A DNA stretch of 64,000 nt from Shinisaurus crocodilurus (taxonomy: Eukaryota > Chordata > Lepidosauria > Squamata > Shinisauridae). Within the stretch, counting starts at the first letter, position 1. Each line of letters opens with the position of its first letter. The stretch covers positions 82,181,691 through 82,245,690 of the forward strand of contig CM037877.1 of the NCBI GenBank assembly GCA_021292165.1, in the 5' to 3' direction. Shown in pieces: positions 21,921-34,680 of this stretch. Below the pieces are notes generated by a model. It was not told the DNA's origin, ran no database searches, and worked only from the letters and a program-made list of their open reading frames with translations. A program made the translations under genes and the position numbers.

Positions 21921-22376
21921 CTGGAAAAGTCATCCTAGCATTGGCGCTGCTGCTGCTACCTCTTCTTCTAGCAAGGAGCAGCATTTCACAATTATCCCTC
22001 AATTACACAATACTTCTTCACACAATGCATAATCAATGTGCTGCCACAAGATGTGATGGTTAATGTTGTAGATTGCTTTAAAACATGGAGCTTCAATGTT
22101 TAATACTGGATATATGTGCTCAAATGCAAGATAAATGAATTGTGGGAAGGAAAAATATTTATTAACCTCTAACCATTAATTTTTAAAAAAGAATAAAGGT
22201 TGAAATATTTTGTCCTAGAATACATTTACATTTAAGGCATACCCTTTCTCCATAATAATTAAAAAAACCTGTTAGGCCTTCTGAGTCTTTTAACAAAGCA
22301 TAGTCAATACCAGTGGCCCTCCTTGACAACTTATTATTGAATTTCCCTAAATCTAATAGTGTGATTAAATTGTACA

Positions 22377-22444
22377 CTTACTTGGGAGTAAGCCCTATTC
22401 CATGGGACATACTTCTGAGTGATCATGCCTAGGATTGTGCTATA
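22377..22444. mobile_element. Short palindromic repeat (CAGAGTAAG family)
   Basis: ACTTACTTGGGAGTAAGCCC and ACATACTTCTGAGTGATCAT followed by CCTAGGATTGTGC form the same fold-back as the 21292 copy. Confidence 0.6.
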
Positions 22445-22859
22445 GGGCAGCAGTATTCTGGCCACTTCCTTGAGAGCAAAGCCCCATTGAAAGAAGTGGG
22501 AGTAGCTTTTGAATGAACATTTATAGCATCAGGCTGTAAAACTAGACTTTGCTCCTATTGGAACTCCAGGAATAGCCCTTGATGGTCAGAGACTTATAAT
22601 GGGCAGCTTCTCATGAATTTATTCTGAAGACTGACACAATTTGTGCCATTAAAAGGCTTGTGCTCTGAACTTGGCTGTCAAAAATTAATCTCCAGATTGC
22701 CTTATTCAACCCATAAGTCTAACAGACAAAAGGAAGGACATCTTCATTCAAACCAAGTCCCGGCATACACTTAAGCAACCTGGGTTTGTATCTAGAGACT
22801 GGGCTTGCATCTTCTTGTAAGAGAAGGTGTTCATGCCTTCCTCTCTGTGCTAGGTTAAG

Positions 22860-23290
22860 ACCATAAAAAGAGCCCTACTGGAAAGACCTATCTGGTCCAG
22901 CATCCTGTTTCCCACAGTGACCAACCAGATGATCTGGAAAGCTCTCAAGCAGGACATGAGGGTAACAGTACACTCCCACTCATGTTCTCCAGCAACTGGT
23001 ATTCAGAGGCATGGTGTCTCCAATCCTGGAGGTGCTATGTAGCCATCATGACTAATCCATTGATAGCCTTATCAGTAATATAATGCCTTGAGAAGGGAAA
23101 CTAGATACTAACCTCCATAAATTTGTCTACTCCAAGTTGGCAGCCATCGCTACATCTTGTGGCAGTGAATTCCACAGTTTAACTATGCACTATGCAAATA
23201 AATACTTCATTTTGTTTGTCCCAAATGTGCCACCATTTAGCTTTAGTGGATAACCCCAGGTCCTAGGTGAGAGGGAGAAAATACTGCAGT
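22860..23290 (-). mobile_element. LINE-derived repeat, reverse orientation
   Basis: GTCCAGCATCCTGTTTCCCA, CCAACCAGATGATCTGGAAA and CTACATCTTGTGGCAGTGAA are motifs of a high-copy reptile LINE 3' region. The copy at 55742-56310 carries the other orientation. No coding capacity. Confidence 0.6.
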
Positions 23291-23450
23291 TTTGTGTGTT
23301 TCCGCTAATAACTTTTGTACTTGACCATGCCCTTTGGTTGCCTGGTCATACCCTTGACCACACTCTCATGTTGCTTGGCCACACCCTCTTGATCACACCT
23401 TCATGTTGCGTAACCATACCTCTTACAAATTCATGTGTGTCCCTATTTTC
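23291..23450. repeat. Degenerate short tandem repeat (about 25-35 bp units)
   Basis: Repeated TTGACCACACTCTCATGTTG-like units (TGACCAT / CTTGATCACACCTTCATGTTG) run between 23318 and 23430. Confidence 0.55.
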
Positions 23451-24895
23451 ATCTGTGAAATGTTGGAGGGTATGCAGAGAACAAGCGAGCTGTTAATTAG
23501 TTGAAGGTACCTTGAGAATAAAGGCCTTTCTCTGGGAATTTCATGCAATATAATGAACCTTCATGTGATGTAATGAACCTGTAGGAGTGCCTCTTGTTTG
23601 CCTCCACTTATGCTCTGCATTTATATTTGGAAATAAAGCCAATATTACAAAAGGAAAAAAAGCCACCCCCAAACACCATTAGTCTCCAGTGTTTTATCAT
23701 CCACAGGAAACCAAACCCAGGAAAGGCGTCACTGCCCCTGGAACCTCGCACTGCTCAGGGAAAGCGGGAATCATGAAGTGGTATGATTAGATTGGATGAA
23801 TGTTTAGGACTTAATTTATACCCCAAAGCAGGTATCTTACAGGTGGAACTATGGTCTATAAATGTCAGGTCTAATTTACATCTTGCGAAGTATAATCACA
23901 GGGAAGGTGCTGGAATGGTGAGCAATAAATTATGAGACAGAATGTTTGCTGCTTGTCCCAAGTGGCTGTAATGCCAGCAGGTGCTGTGCATATCTAGGAC
24001 TAAGATGTCTACTATGTACAATGCACACACACTAATTTTTAGATAACAGCCTCTACAAGGTGGCAGTGTTTGCTTCGCAAACAGGTTGCAGTAGCTTTTC
24101 AAGAACATAATATTTTCAACCAGAACAGAATTAAAGCCATTGTGATTTTGTGGTACTTGACGATATGGTACTGTAACCCAGGGGTATGACCCTTTAAGAA
24201 TGGAAGGGACCAGCACTTTGAGACACACATGCTCAGTGAGGTTTTCAGTTTGTTTGGAAGGTTTCTTCTTCACCTCACACTGGTTGCTATGGAGATCAGG
24301 CCTAGCTGGGAAGAACCATCTGTATTTTAAATCCTGAACAGCTTGGCTTGGGTAAGTTAAAGCTTTGCAAATTATATGGGGCATGATGATTTGTTATGTA
24401 GCTTTTTGGCCTACTCCAGCAGCTCAGCCGGGAAGGTTATTTTTCAGAGAAGACAGTGGTCCAGTTTAGGAACACAACAGATGTTTTATTTGTTCTTTTT
24501 CTGGTACACAAACTAGGCCTCTCTTCTTGAAACCACCCATAAACACACAGAGGTCTTCTTACTTCCAAGACTCTCTCTCTCTCTCTCTTGGGGCCCTCCA
24601 CAGACAGCTCTTCCACTAAGGGCTGCCTTTAAAGATACATAAAGCAAACACTGACTTTGTGTTACAGTATTTCTCTGTGCTTTTCTGTGCCTGTTGGGTG
24701 GGCACACATTCTGTTTTTGCAGGTGAGGGGGGTTCTTCTCCTTCTCATCCTACCTTCTTGTGCCACTCACTGCTTTAAGGAAAAGAAGTGGATTCTACAT
24801 TGCAGCTGGACAGAGTGATGCCTGCTGGACAGTGATTGCAAGGAAAAGTACCTTATTACTGCTGCTATTAAAAGAGGAGGAGTGATTAAGTATTG
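23451..24895. other. Intergenic, nothing recognised
   Basis: Contains a (CT)n run at about 24572-24588. A 162-codon minus-strand frame (23896-24384) resembles nothing known and is judged fortuitous. Confidence 0.4.
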
Positions 24896-25129
24896 AGGGC
24901 TTCTCTGCATGAGGTGTTTAACCCACCGCTATGAGGGCTTCTTCTTCCATTTTCTGTGCCGGAATAAGAGCGCGTCCTTTACATGTTTTTTTTCCTGGGG
25001 TTTTTCTTTCTCTCCCTTCCTATATGCTCTACTAGCTGTTGCCCGCGGCTGTGCTCGCGTGGATTTTAGGATTTGGTATAATTGTTTTTAAAAGTGTGGA
25101 GAAAGCCAACCTAAGCCCCCTGCCTGACA

Positions 25130-26112
25130 CACACTCACTCACCAAGGAGGGGGGAAGGAGACCCGGGGGGGGGAGACAACCAGTCTCCACAGATGCCAAA
25201 GGGGACAAACAACATCTACATAGAATCACCCCAGGGGGGAAGGCAGGAAGCATCACCAGGTTTGTCAATGCTCTTGCATATCAGCCCCATCTACATAAGA
25301 CTTGAATACCTCTCCAGGGCAGACACTTCGGCACCCCTAAGAAATGGCCACTCAACACCATAGGATGGGACCATTAAGCAAGTGGCTTCAAAGGGACCCC
25401 ATCCCACGGGGGGAAGGCGTCACCCCACCTGACCCAAAAGGCCACCCCTCAGGGAGGGTGTCAACCCACCTGATCACGGAGGGAGGGGCTACCTGAAACA
25501 CCAAGGTATAAAACACCCTGCACAAAGGAACTTTTCTCTGGACCTGATCAGCAATCTTGCCCATGCCTGGGGTAAGGGAACGAAGGATCAGCAACCCCGG
25601 GAAACCAAGCTGAAATCACTGGCCGCTTGGGTTGACCGGACCCCTGGGAAACCAAGCTGAAATCACTCACAAGCCGCTTGGGTAGACCGGGCCTCCGCCG
25701 GGAACCCAGCTAGCCGCTTGGGTAGACCGGGCCCCGCCGGGAACCCAGCTAGCCGCTTGGGTAGACCGGGCCTCTGCCGGGAACCCAGCTAGCAGCATGC
25801 GGTTGACCGGGCCTCTGCCGGGACCTGAGCTAAACTAACTAGCTGAGAGCCCTGAAATCACGTTGTCCTTGAGGTTTCTCCTTGCTACTTTGTACCGTAC
25901 TGATAAGCTGTATTGCTGGCGTGGGTCTGAGTTTGTGAAGGTAATTTTGTAAATAAACTTGTTTTCTAAAAGATACTTTTGTGGCTATAAGTTATCCCTT
26001 TGTTCTGGGCTAAGGCGAGGCGCTGGGGACCTCGGAGAAGGCCTGCCCCAGCACCCGCTACCCCCTTAGCATTGAACCCGCGCAGAAGACCAGGTTGTCG
26101 GTCTTCCACTAA
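25130..26112 (+). mobile_element. LTR-like block inside the nested insertion
   Basis: A TATAAA at 25507-25512 lies about 445 bp upstream of AATAAA at 25952-25957, followed by a T-rich stretch. That is a promoter-R-polyA layout of a long terminal repeat. No gag/pol frame is present, so this would be a solo LTR. Exact ends and class are unresolved. Confidence 0.4.
25595..25832. repeat. Imperfect tandem repeat, about 40-bp unit
   Basis: Five to six copies of a unit containing CCGCTTGGGTAGACCGGGCC and GGGAACCCAGCTAG. The first units are variants with AAACCAAGCTGAAATCACT. The array lies between the TATA and polyA motifs of the LTR-like block. Confidence 0.9.
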
Positions 26113-26890
26113 AAGAAACATGTATGGAAAAGATGCAGTGTCTCTGAATGAAAGTGTAACATTTAGGCTGGGTGCTGGCAGCAGAAATCTTTTGTGACAG
26201 AAATATCTGTTCTTAAAGAAAAATCAGGTTAATCCTGAGCATCTACAGGTGATGAAGAGTGAGCATGCCAAGTTTGGGGTAGATCCGTCTAAATGTGATG
26301 GAGCCTATGCGATGATGCCCACACACAACAGTCAGTCATTTAAAAAGTTTCCCTCCCTTTTCACCCCCTCAGAGAACATTCTAAATGGCCTAGGGGAGAT
26401 TTGCATACCCAGCCCTATTGGCCCTTGCAGGAATTCATATGAACATTCTAAGTGTCTATGGGCTACCGTATTTGCATAACTGCTGCTATTGGCTCCTTCA
26501 GCAAGTTGGCTCCTGCAGCAAGTTGGCTCCTGCAGCAATTATGAGGTGAGGCCTATTTGCAGAACTGCAGATATGAGAGTGGGGTGATTTTGCCCCCTTT
26601 TTTCACCCCCTTAGGGATGGAATTTCCCAAAATCCTTCCTTAGTGGGGGGTCTACGTCATAAAAGCAATGTCCCTTCAAAATTTCATGTCCCTAGATTAA
26701 ACGGTTTGAGCTGGGCGTTGATGAGTCAGTCAATCAGTCAGGACACCTTCTTGTATATATATAGATTACACAACCACAAGGTGGCGCTGTGGTATAGCGC
26801 AGTTGCGAAAAATACAGGGCCATTTTGTAGTGCTTCCTAGCACAATAGGAAATGACAGCGGACTTTCCTTCCTCTAAAAAAAGCTGCAAA

Positions 26891-27339
26891 AACATATTTT
26901 AAGTAAAATAATATTGTGCATTTCTGTTACGTACTGTTACAAGAGACCAGTCTGTTGTTCAAATCTGAGATAACTATCTCTCTTGACCATCAGAATTGAA
27001 TAACTGTCATAACTGTCCTCTATCTACTTCCAGGTTTGCATAAGTGAGCATTGCCTACAAGGGACAACTCTTTCCCTGCTAGATTGCAGTCCATTTATCT
27101 TATAATTGAATAGGAGTAACTAAAGGAATAATCTGCATAGTCTGGCACCTTCATTTGCATGAATGAACATTCCGTTTCTTGGTCATGCAATAGTGTGACA
27201 GAATCTTGGAACAGGCGTTTAAATAGATAGATAGAGAGATAGAGAGATAGCCATTAACAGTACATTTTCCTGTTTTCTCCAAAGGGGAAGGTTAGATTTT
27301 GTGATGAAAGAACTCATGCCAGACTCTTATTTTCTTATA
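26891..27339. other. Intergenic with (GATA)n
   Basis: A GATA/GAGATA microsatellite lies at about 27224-27251. Otherwise unique. Confidence 0.5.
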
Positions 27340-27653
27340 CATTTTTTTTAATTTTGTTCAGCATTAAAGAAAGGAACTTCATCAACATTGATTGTCATTT
27401 ACAGAAAACATTCAAAAATCATGTGTGCATTATTATGGAATGCTAACAGTATTGAACTAATAACTTACAGGACATAAAATAAGACAAAAAAGCTATTACA
27501 TTCTAAAGAAATATAAAACCTTTTAAAAATTTTGATGGGGGAGCGGGATGCTGGTCCTAAAACATTTGTAAGAAAAAAATTGTCACTTTCTAAATGAATC
27601 AGGCCGTAGTTTTTACTCACGTTCACATAAATATTAAACAAGGGAGAAATAGC

Positions 27654-27681
27654 AGAGAGAGAGAGAGAGAGAGAGAGAGAG
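27654..27681. repeat. (GA)n microsatellite
   Basis: About 14 GA units. Confidence 0.95.
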
Positions 27682-29797
27682 GTCAGAAGGAAACTGCAGA
27701 TGTCAAACAAATGTTATGTCACCTGTCTGTGTTTGTTTTCTGCATCTACCGGCCAATAAAATACATCTTTATTAATATTATCATACAATTAAGCTTCATG
27801 GGGGAAATTAATATTGAGGCTATGTGGTGATTTCTTCTAAAAAATAATTCTTACTATGGGTTTCAAGTGAACCTTTTCAGTTGGATTTTTTTTTCCTTTT
27901 CTTTATTTTTTGTGTTTTTGTTTTCAAGCGACAACACAACCTTGATGTATTTTTTCCAAGAGTGGTGAGCATGCTTGATCAAAGTTGCAATTCAAACTAC
28001 TCCTAAAAGGGAGATAAAATAAACTTACAACAATAACAGCTACAGCCAAGCACCAAATAACTTGTGGCTCCAACGGCACAGAGATGTAACATCTCACTTC
28101 ACGTTAACAAAAGTTACTGGAAACAGGATAAAAATATTAAACCTTTGAAACTTGGAAGTATATGAAAATCAGTTTCTCTCATAATTCTACAAGCAAGGAA
28201 GCATTTCCAGGGATTTCCCCCCCAAAAATATTAGAAAGTTTTATTTAAATCTAAATATCTTTTTTAAAATAAATTGGTCATCATAAAATACTACCCATGA
28301 AAATCAAACTTAGGTAACCTGCAAAGGCAACCCAAATAATTTGCACTTGTATTTTTGCTCCTGTCTGCTTTTTTCATAGCTGTTAATACACTGGATATCT
28401 ATATCTATATATATATATCCTTATCATGATCCTTAAAACATTTATTTGGTGATGGTCAGTTATGGCTTCATCTTGTAGCTACTGAGTGATCTGACCTCAA
28501 ATTTAAATAAGAAATGAAAAGTGTACAAAAATATTTTGTTCATTGGAGAGAAAGATTAGTTTCAGTTAATTCACACTGGAAGGGTTTGTCAAAAGGCATT
28601 AAACACAATCCACCAAGACATTTCCTGTGCAAAATCCATTGAAGTGAATGGGAATAGCACCAGTATGCACTACCATTATTTTGTAGTTCTCCGGTCTTGC
28701 ACAACTCTCATTTGTTTCAGTGGGGCCTGAGCAGGAGAACTTCCCAGTGGATTTGCCCATGTGCTGTTAGGAAATAGAATTTGTTTTAGCAATTATTTTG
28801 CAAATAGAATTTTCTAATGCAGTTGATATTAGCATAATTTTCTGTTTGCAGTCTCACTTGGAACAGGGTTCATTGACAACTCTTCCCCCCTCCCTGTTAT
28901 AAAACAGGAGTATGACACTAAACACCAAGGCTGTTCAAAAGGCTTTATCTATTACAATCAGTTTCCATAAAAAACTGAAGAGTACATTACACTCATAGGA
29001 AGCAAGTACATAATTTGCTCTTTGATGGTTTTTTTTTCTCCTTAAAAAAGCATTACAAAGTCTTATGCTTACACAGAGACATAGAAAAAAAATCAGTGTT
29101 TTTTAACTGTCCCAAAGTTATTTACAGGAAAAAGTACAGAGACAGCATACATAGTATTAGACCTTCTGCGAGTATATATTAAAAGTAATTCCATTTGAAA
29201 AAATATTGTATTTGTCTTCTACATTTCTACAATACATACTCAGGTTTTATTCTTGTGTGTATGTGTGTGTGATTTTCTTCAGTGTTGATCAAATGAGGCA
29301 GACATTAGAGAGTTGAGTGGCAAGCAAAGAGATTGTGCAGGTATTCCAATTCCTAATTTACGTAAGTCGCCTCTCATTTATAGCCAAAGCAAGTTACTTT
29401 GACCTGGTAATCATCTGAGGACTGCTTCTGGCATTGCTTTTTTAGATTGCACCCTTCAGATTCATGTCCATGTTTGAAAATTTTAGCAAACATGATAGAG
29501 AAAACAGCAGAAGTGGCAGAGCCATCATGGATTGATTTTTGGTAACATGGCCATTCATGGGAATGCTCTGATATGTCAGACCATGCCTCTTCATCTCCTG
29601 GTTAATTCACATTCAGAGAAATTCCAGGAAGTATGACATGTCAGAATATTCATTTAGAATTTTAGATGATAGCCTGACCTATCCTGAAGACATGGGCTAT
29701 GTTTCAAAGCCAAATACAGAATATGATTTTACCAAATTCAGTTAAGTTTTCCTACCCTTTCCTGATTTAATTCTGATGCCCAAAGCCCAGCCCAGCA

Positions 29798-29880
29798 ATG
29801 CCTCTGAAAGATGCTGTGGCTTTGGTGAATCTGCATTGGGAGGGAGTTCCAAAAATAGGGCAGCCACTGAAGATTGAATC
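29798..29880 (+). mobile_element. Short LINE fragment
   Basis: ATTGGGAGGGAGTTCCAAAA followed by TAGGGCAGCCACTGAAGA resembles the LINE 3' tract also seen near 48240 and 8450. Confidence 0.4.
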
Positions 29881-31890
29881 TGACATGGAGGGCATCATTA
29901 AAATAGTGTCCTTAGTGGATTGCAGATATCATAATAGGACACAAGGACAGAGGTGGTCCCTAAGGAATGTTGGGCCTAAGTCCTTTATTCACACACAGTC
30001 ACTATATAAAAAAACCCAAAATACAGCTTGTGATGGCTTCCCTTCAGTTACCAGCTTAACTTACCCAGCTGAATCTACTCTGAAATACTTCATGGGCCTT
30101 CCAAGGGAGATAGCTATATGCATTAATTCACATATACGCTCAGACTGAGGTGTGCCTCGTGCAGGGCATGGACAGGTTTCATTTTTTGCATTTATTTTGG
30201 CTTTCTTGCCTATTCTTATCTTCTTCTCTAAGCACTATTGTGCCTTCAACCAACCCATGTGGTGCTGACATCTTTCTATGTCCCTTTACTTGCCTTGCCA
30301 ATGTAGCCTCCCCTGGTGGAAATCAGAGCCACCATGGTTTGGGTGCTATGTGACTCCCTTCCTCACTTGTAACAGAGGATCTGCCCATGGACTGATGTGA
30401 GTGCCTCAAAAAGTAATGTAAGAAGCAGTACTAGGGGAAAAAGTGAGCCTAAAGGTATCATAGCATTCCTACCTACAGTGTTTGAAATGGGATTTGGAAA
30501 GCTCAATATATTTCAGTTGTGCTTTATTTATGGCCGTGAGTACAATCACTGTGCCTCTATGTCTTGTTGTGTGCCATGCTACAGGAACTAGAGAGGCAAA
30601 GAGAAACACATTTCTTATGCCATTCGATGGCTTTCCAAAATAAGTGCAGGAGCAAATCCCCACCACCCAGAGAGGAATGCTTGGTTTACATGACAGAACT
30701 TCAAAAGGTCACGTTATTGTAGAACATCTTATTAAATAACACATTTTTTGCCTGATTCAGACATTGAAGTGACACACTGAAAAGAACACAATCATAGTGC
30801 ATTTGATCCCTAGAAGAAGCTGTCAGACTAATATATTTTGCTTCAATTCTTCAAGCTGGGAATCTAATCAAAGACAAATATAAGTGCTTTTTTTTATATA
30901 AGCTGTTTTAAGTAGAACACTCCTCAAGGTAAAGTCTGTTCTCTGCAGCAGCCAAGTGTTGCCATACTATTCATTTGGTGCTTTTGCTGCTTGAATAATA
31001 AAGGACCCAAAGTGGCAACGTTATCAAATTATTTTTTTAAAAAAATTATGTCTGAACTCATTTGCTGTTGAACATACTTGACTGTTGCCGATTCATATCT
31101 ATACTAAAGGGTCTCTGCCTTTTCTAGAAACACACATACATTTCCCCCCTCAATCAACAAACAGCAGTATCTTCAGTCGCAAGTTAGCAGCTCCATCCTC
31201 CAAAAAGAATGTTTTTCCCCCCAACAAATGAATTTTAAAAAATCAACACTGGTATATCTACAGTAGATGAAGCTTTTTCTTTATGTTAGCTTACAGAAGA
31301 CAGCGTGCAAAGCAAACATTTTCTGCAAATATTCTTACAAAAAAAATAACACTCAGATTTTATTGCTGCTATATCCAATGCTGTTGTCTTTCACTCATCC
31401 TATGTTCTGTGGTTGGACCACTGGGATGAGAAAAATAGGCAAGTATTATACATCAAGTTACTAAACTCACTGTACGCAGTTTTATCCTCATCATCTGTAA
31501 TAATGTGGAGGACTGTTTGAGCCCCACACCAGTCACCTCTCCTCACAAATATTTGTGCGTTTCTTTATTCTTTTTATGTAAACTGAGTGGATGGATTATT
31601 TTGTATAAAACACTAATATATGAGCACAATCAATCCATGTCATTATACATTCAGATTGCTGTTTTTAGGAAGTACTGTTGCATTAGTTACCACTGGAGAA
31701 ATATTAGGTACCTTCTCAATAAGGAAGAGAACTGTTTCTAAGTGTCACTGAGGGAAAGAGTAAATTCAGAATTAGCTGTGAGAAAAAAAAGTTCTAGCTG
31801 TAAGAATGGGTGGACAGTGGGACAACTTATCCAGGGAAATGGTATATTCCTTACTCTTTTGAGATTCTTATGAAGAGTCAGGATCACTAT

Positions 31891-32034
31891 ATAGATTTCA
31901 TAGATGGAGTTGGAAGGAGCCTACAAGGCTATCAAGTCCAACCCCCTGCTCAATGCAGGAAACTAGAGGAGGGGTCTCCAATCCAAGTAATAACCAGGCC
32001 TGACCCTGCTTAGCTTTCCACACTCAGACAAGCT
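31891..32034 (-). mobile_element. 5S-rRNA-derived SINE, reverse orientation, 5' truncated
   Basis: Reverse complement of the 18942 element: CCAAGTAATAACCAGGCCTG and ACCCTGCTTAGCTTTCCACA are inverted 5S boxes; GGAGTTGGAAGGAGCC and AGTCCAACCCCCTGC are the inverted CR1-like tail. It stops just short of the 5S 5' end. Confidence 0.8.
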
Positions 32035-32557
32035 GTTGGGGATGATTTCTATAGGAGTCTTATCAGAGCAAAAGGTTATTCTACATAAGATACCTTATAT
32101 GCACAGATCATCAGAGGGCCCCTTTGTGAATACTTTTAATGTGATATAGAAAGCATAAAGAGCCATTTTAAAATCAAAAGTATGTTAAAATAATTGACTT
32201 GCAAATAGAGAAACTGCGATACCATCCTTAGCATCACTTGTGAAAATACCCTAACCTCAGTCCTAAGCATACTTGGGGTCAGGTCGGGTGGGGTGGGAAA
32301 TAAATTTAATGATTTCAATTGAATTTACTGCATAATAAGTGTGATTGGATTACAGTCTGAAGTGGCAACCTTAAGCTTATTTATTTTAAGTAAATGTGCT
32401 TAGAATAGTGGTACCAAATTCTGTATTCCTGAACATTTTACAGAGTGTGCATGAAAGTGTCATAGAAATTTCTGTGGCTTCAGAGATGACATATGTCTTA
32501 GGCCTTGCTCTGTGTGGCATATTATACAAGAGTGCTAACTTATTTTGGAGCTTTGCG

Positions 32558-32742
32558 GGAGGGACTGTAACCAGTGGCTGAGAATATGAGGATCAATCCC
32601 TGGCATCTCCAGGTAGCAGATGATCGGAAAGACCTCTGCCTGCAATCTTGGAGAACCACTACCAGTCAGACTGTCAGAGTAGACAATTTTGGACAAGTTG
32701 GAGAAATAGTATGGCATGATATGAGGCAGCTTCCTTATGCCC
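32558..32742 (+). mobile_element. Sauria-type SINE, forward orientation
   Basis: GTAACCAGTGGCTGAGAATA (decayed A box), ATCAATCCCTGGCATCTCCA (B box region), GGAAAGACCTCTGCCTGCAA, and CAGAGTAGACAATTTTGGAC, ending GAGGCAGCTTCCTTATGCC. The order matches the family from head to tail. Confidence 0.85.
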
Positions 32743-33483
32743 TTCCTTAAGTGTCATTGATTCCAGTGGAAGAGATTTATGCACATTTGACTCTGCTATA
32801 ATTGGATTGTACCCAAGATGTCCATAACCTTATGGTTGGTTTCCTGAACCTGACAGAAAGAGAGTACAAGGAAAGTAATTGAGGATATAATTAATGATAA
32901 AAAATGGAGATACTGAATGAGCTGCATGTCCTGGCTATGCTTCAAGTAAAGCTCTTCTTACTGTTTCAAGAAATTTTGACAAAGCTCTTGTGACATTTAA
33001 CGTGAAAGGCTTTCTGTGACTGAGTACTGATGATAACTTGTCAGAGACTTGGAGGTAGTATGGTATGGCTGTCATTGCTTGTGGCATACAAGATAATTCT
33101 GCTCCCCCACCCCCCGACTGCCCATGGTCAAACTGGTTTTGATATTTTTGTAGCACCTCAATCAGTACTTGAAAAATGCTGAAATTATGTACTAGCAGAA
33201 TGAAGAACACTACTACTATAGACAGTGTAGGGGCGCTGGTTGTGCAACATTACTAGTGATTTTTTTACATTCCAGGGACAATTCAAAATGTTTTTTCTTA
33301 ATTTCTTTGAAGTGTGGTGAAAGATATGTGCGTGTCCATGTATGTAGCCCTTTTAAAAAGAAAAAAGAAGCTATCTACTTCCTACCTAAGCACCCTGCCA
33401 TTTCAAGAACATTTTCTTTTAAAAACGAAATTAAAACTCCATTATCTTGTATGGGACATGTGGAAGCATAGGTGATCAAGGAT

Positions 33484-33575
33484 GCATGCAATCCTAAACA
33501 GTCTTCCTAGGTAGTGTCATTGATCTAATTCAGTGGGACTTCCTTTTGAATAAACATTCTTAGGAGTGCATGAAG
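33484..33575. mobile_element. Short palindromic repeat (CAGAGTAAG family), old copy
   Basis: TGCAATCCTAAACAGTCTTC, GTGGGACTTCCTTTTGAATA and CATTCTTAGGAGTGCA correspond to the two arms of the family with substitutions. Confidence 0.5.
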
Positions 33576-33954
33576 AACTACAAACAAAGCAAAAAACAGC
33601 AAGCAGGCCTTTTGTTGCAGCCATCCTCTTCTCCCCAAATGAGAGTGATCCAGACAAAGTTAAGCACTTTCCAAGACCTATTATATCAATGGGAGTGATA
33701 TAAGGAGGTACTTAACCCTCTCATTGAAATCCATAGTACTTAGAAAATACTTAACTTTAGCACACTATACCGCTCTTGCTGTATGTTTGTGGAATTACCG
33801 GTATAAAGCTGCTAATGCTGGTGCTAAACTACTGCACTATGGAAGAAGCCAGTCTCATTGTTCTACAGAACTGATAATCTCTAGACAGTTTATGGTAATC
33901 TCTGAATAGATATTTGAAGAGTTCAACCCCAACTTGATATGTAAGGATATAATG

Positions 33955-34158
33955 ATCTGAATTTGAAGCATCATTTGTCCATCTCGTCCAGTATTGTCTG
34001 CTCTGACTGGAAGCAATGTTTAGGGTCTTGTACAGAGTTATTTTACCCTATCAGCTACCAGACCCATTTTTAACTAGAGCTTCTTTGGGTTGAATTTGGG
34101 ACTTATGCATGAAAAGCGTGTGCTCTGCCTTTGTGTTATGGATATCCTGCAAGCCAGG
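33955..34158 (-). mobile_element. Sauria-type SINE, reverse orientation, old copy
   Basis: CAGTATTGTCTGCTCTGACT is the inverted body. GTTGAATTTGGGACTTATGC and GTGTGCTCTGCCTTTGTG are the inverted B and A box regions. Confidence 0.7.
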
Positions 34159-34680
34159 AAATATTTCTCAGTATCTCTAATGATAATAATCCAAAAGGCC
34201 AGTTCCCAAGTTAATCTGAAGTGCTTTTGTTTTGTTTTTATGCCATGTGAGCAGATCTTCCATATGAGATTGCATAGCAAAACATACCATGAGAAATGGT
34301 AGCACAGCGGTACACATCACAGCAGTTCCCGCAGTGGCAGCAGTTTCAAAAAATACAGATAGAAATCATGGAATAATTCCAGAGATCTGCCAATTCACAC
34401 AATAATTTCTCACATGATTGTAGGCATGTGTGGAGAATATGTGGTAGTAGAAATGACTGTAGCTGGCTCTATCTCTATCAAGGTTGGGTTACCCTATGAA
34501 AAGCTTTGGTTTGCCAACAAATATAGGTAGATCAATTGGAGGGCTCTTTTACAATAAGAAGAAATGTTGGTTATGCTCTTCTTTTTCTACTGGTATCCCG
34601 TATTTTTCTCCATGTGGTAAACCAGCAAAACTGTGGCAATTACTGCAAATACATTGCAATTTTCAGAGTCCAAGTTCTTG

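Larger units (their letters stand above)
25029..26765. mobile_element. Nested insertion of uncertain class
   Basis: It starts near CTACTAGCTGTTGCCCGCGG and ends TTGTATATATATAG. Near the end is AAAATTTCATGTCCCTAGATT followed by tandem TCAGTCAATCAGTCAGG. This end architecture is common to a family of dispersed repeats in squamates whose class I cannot fix. A further LTR-like unit sits inside it. Confidence 0.5.
24896..26890. mobile_element. Host MITE (GGGCTTCTCT family) split by a nested insertion
   Basis: The left part (24896-25028: GGGCTTCTCTGCATGAGGTG) and the right part (about 26766-26890: TTACACAACCACAAGGTG) are contiguous in the uninterrupted relative at 51898-52289, where the corresponding junction reads CATTCCGTTACACAACTAC. 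The 1.7 kb between them is therefore an insertion. The right terminus of the host element is missing. Confidence 0.7.

Noticed and set aside
23896..24384. 162-codon minus-strand frame
   Set aside because: No family resemblance, no splice or promoter signal. A chance frame of this length is plausible in 64 kb.
25595..25832. CRISPR-like array
   Set aside because: Repeats are adjacent without unique spacers, in vertebrate DNA. An ordinary tandem repeat.
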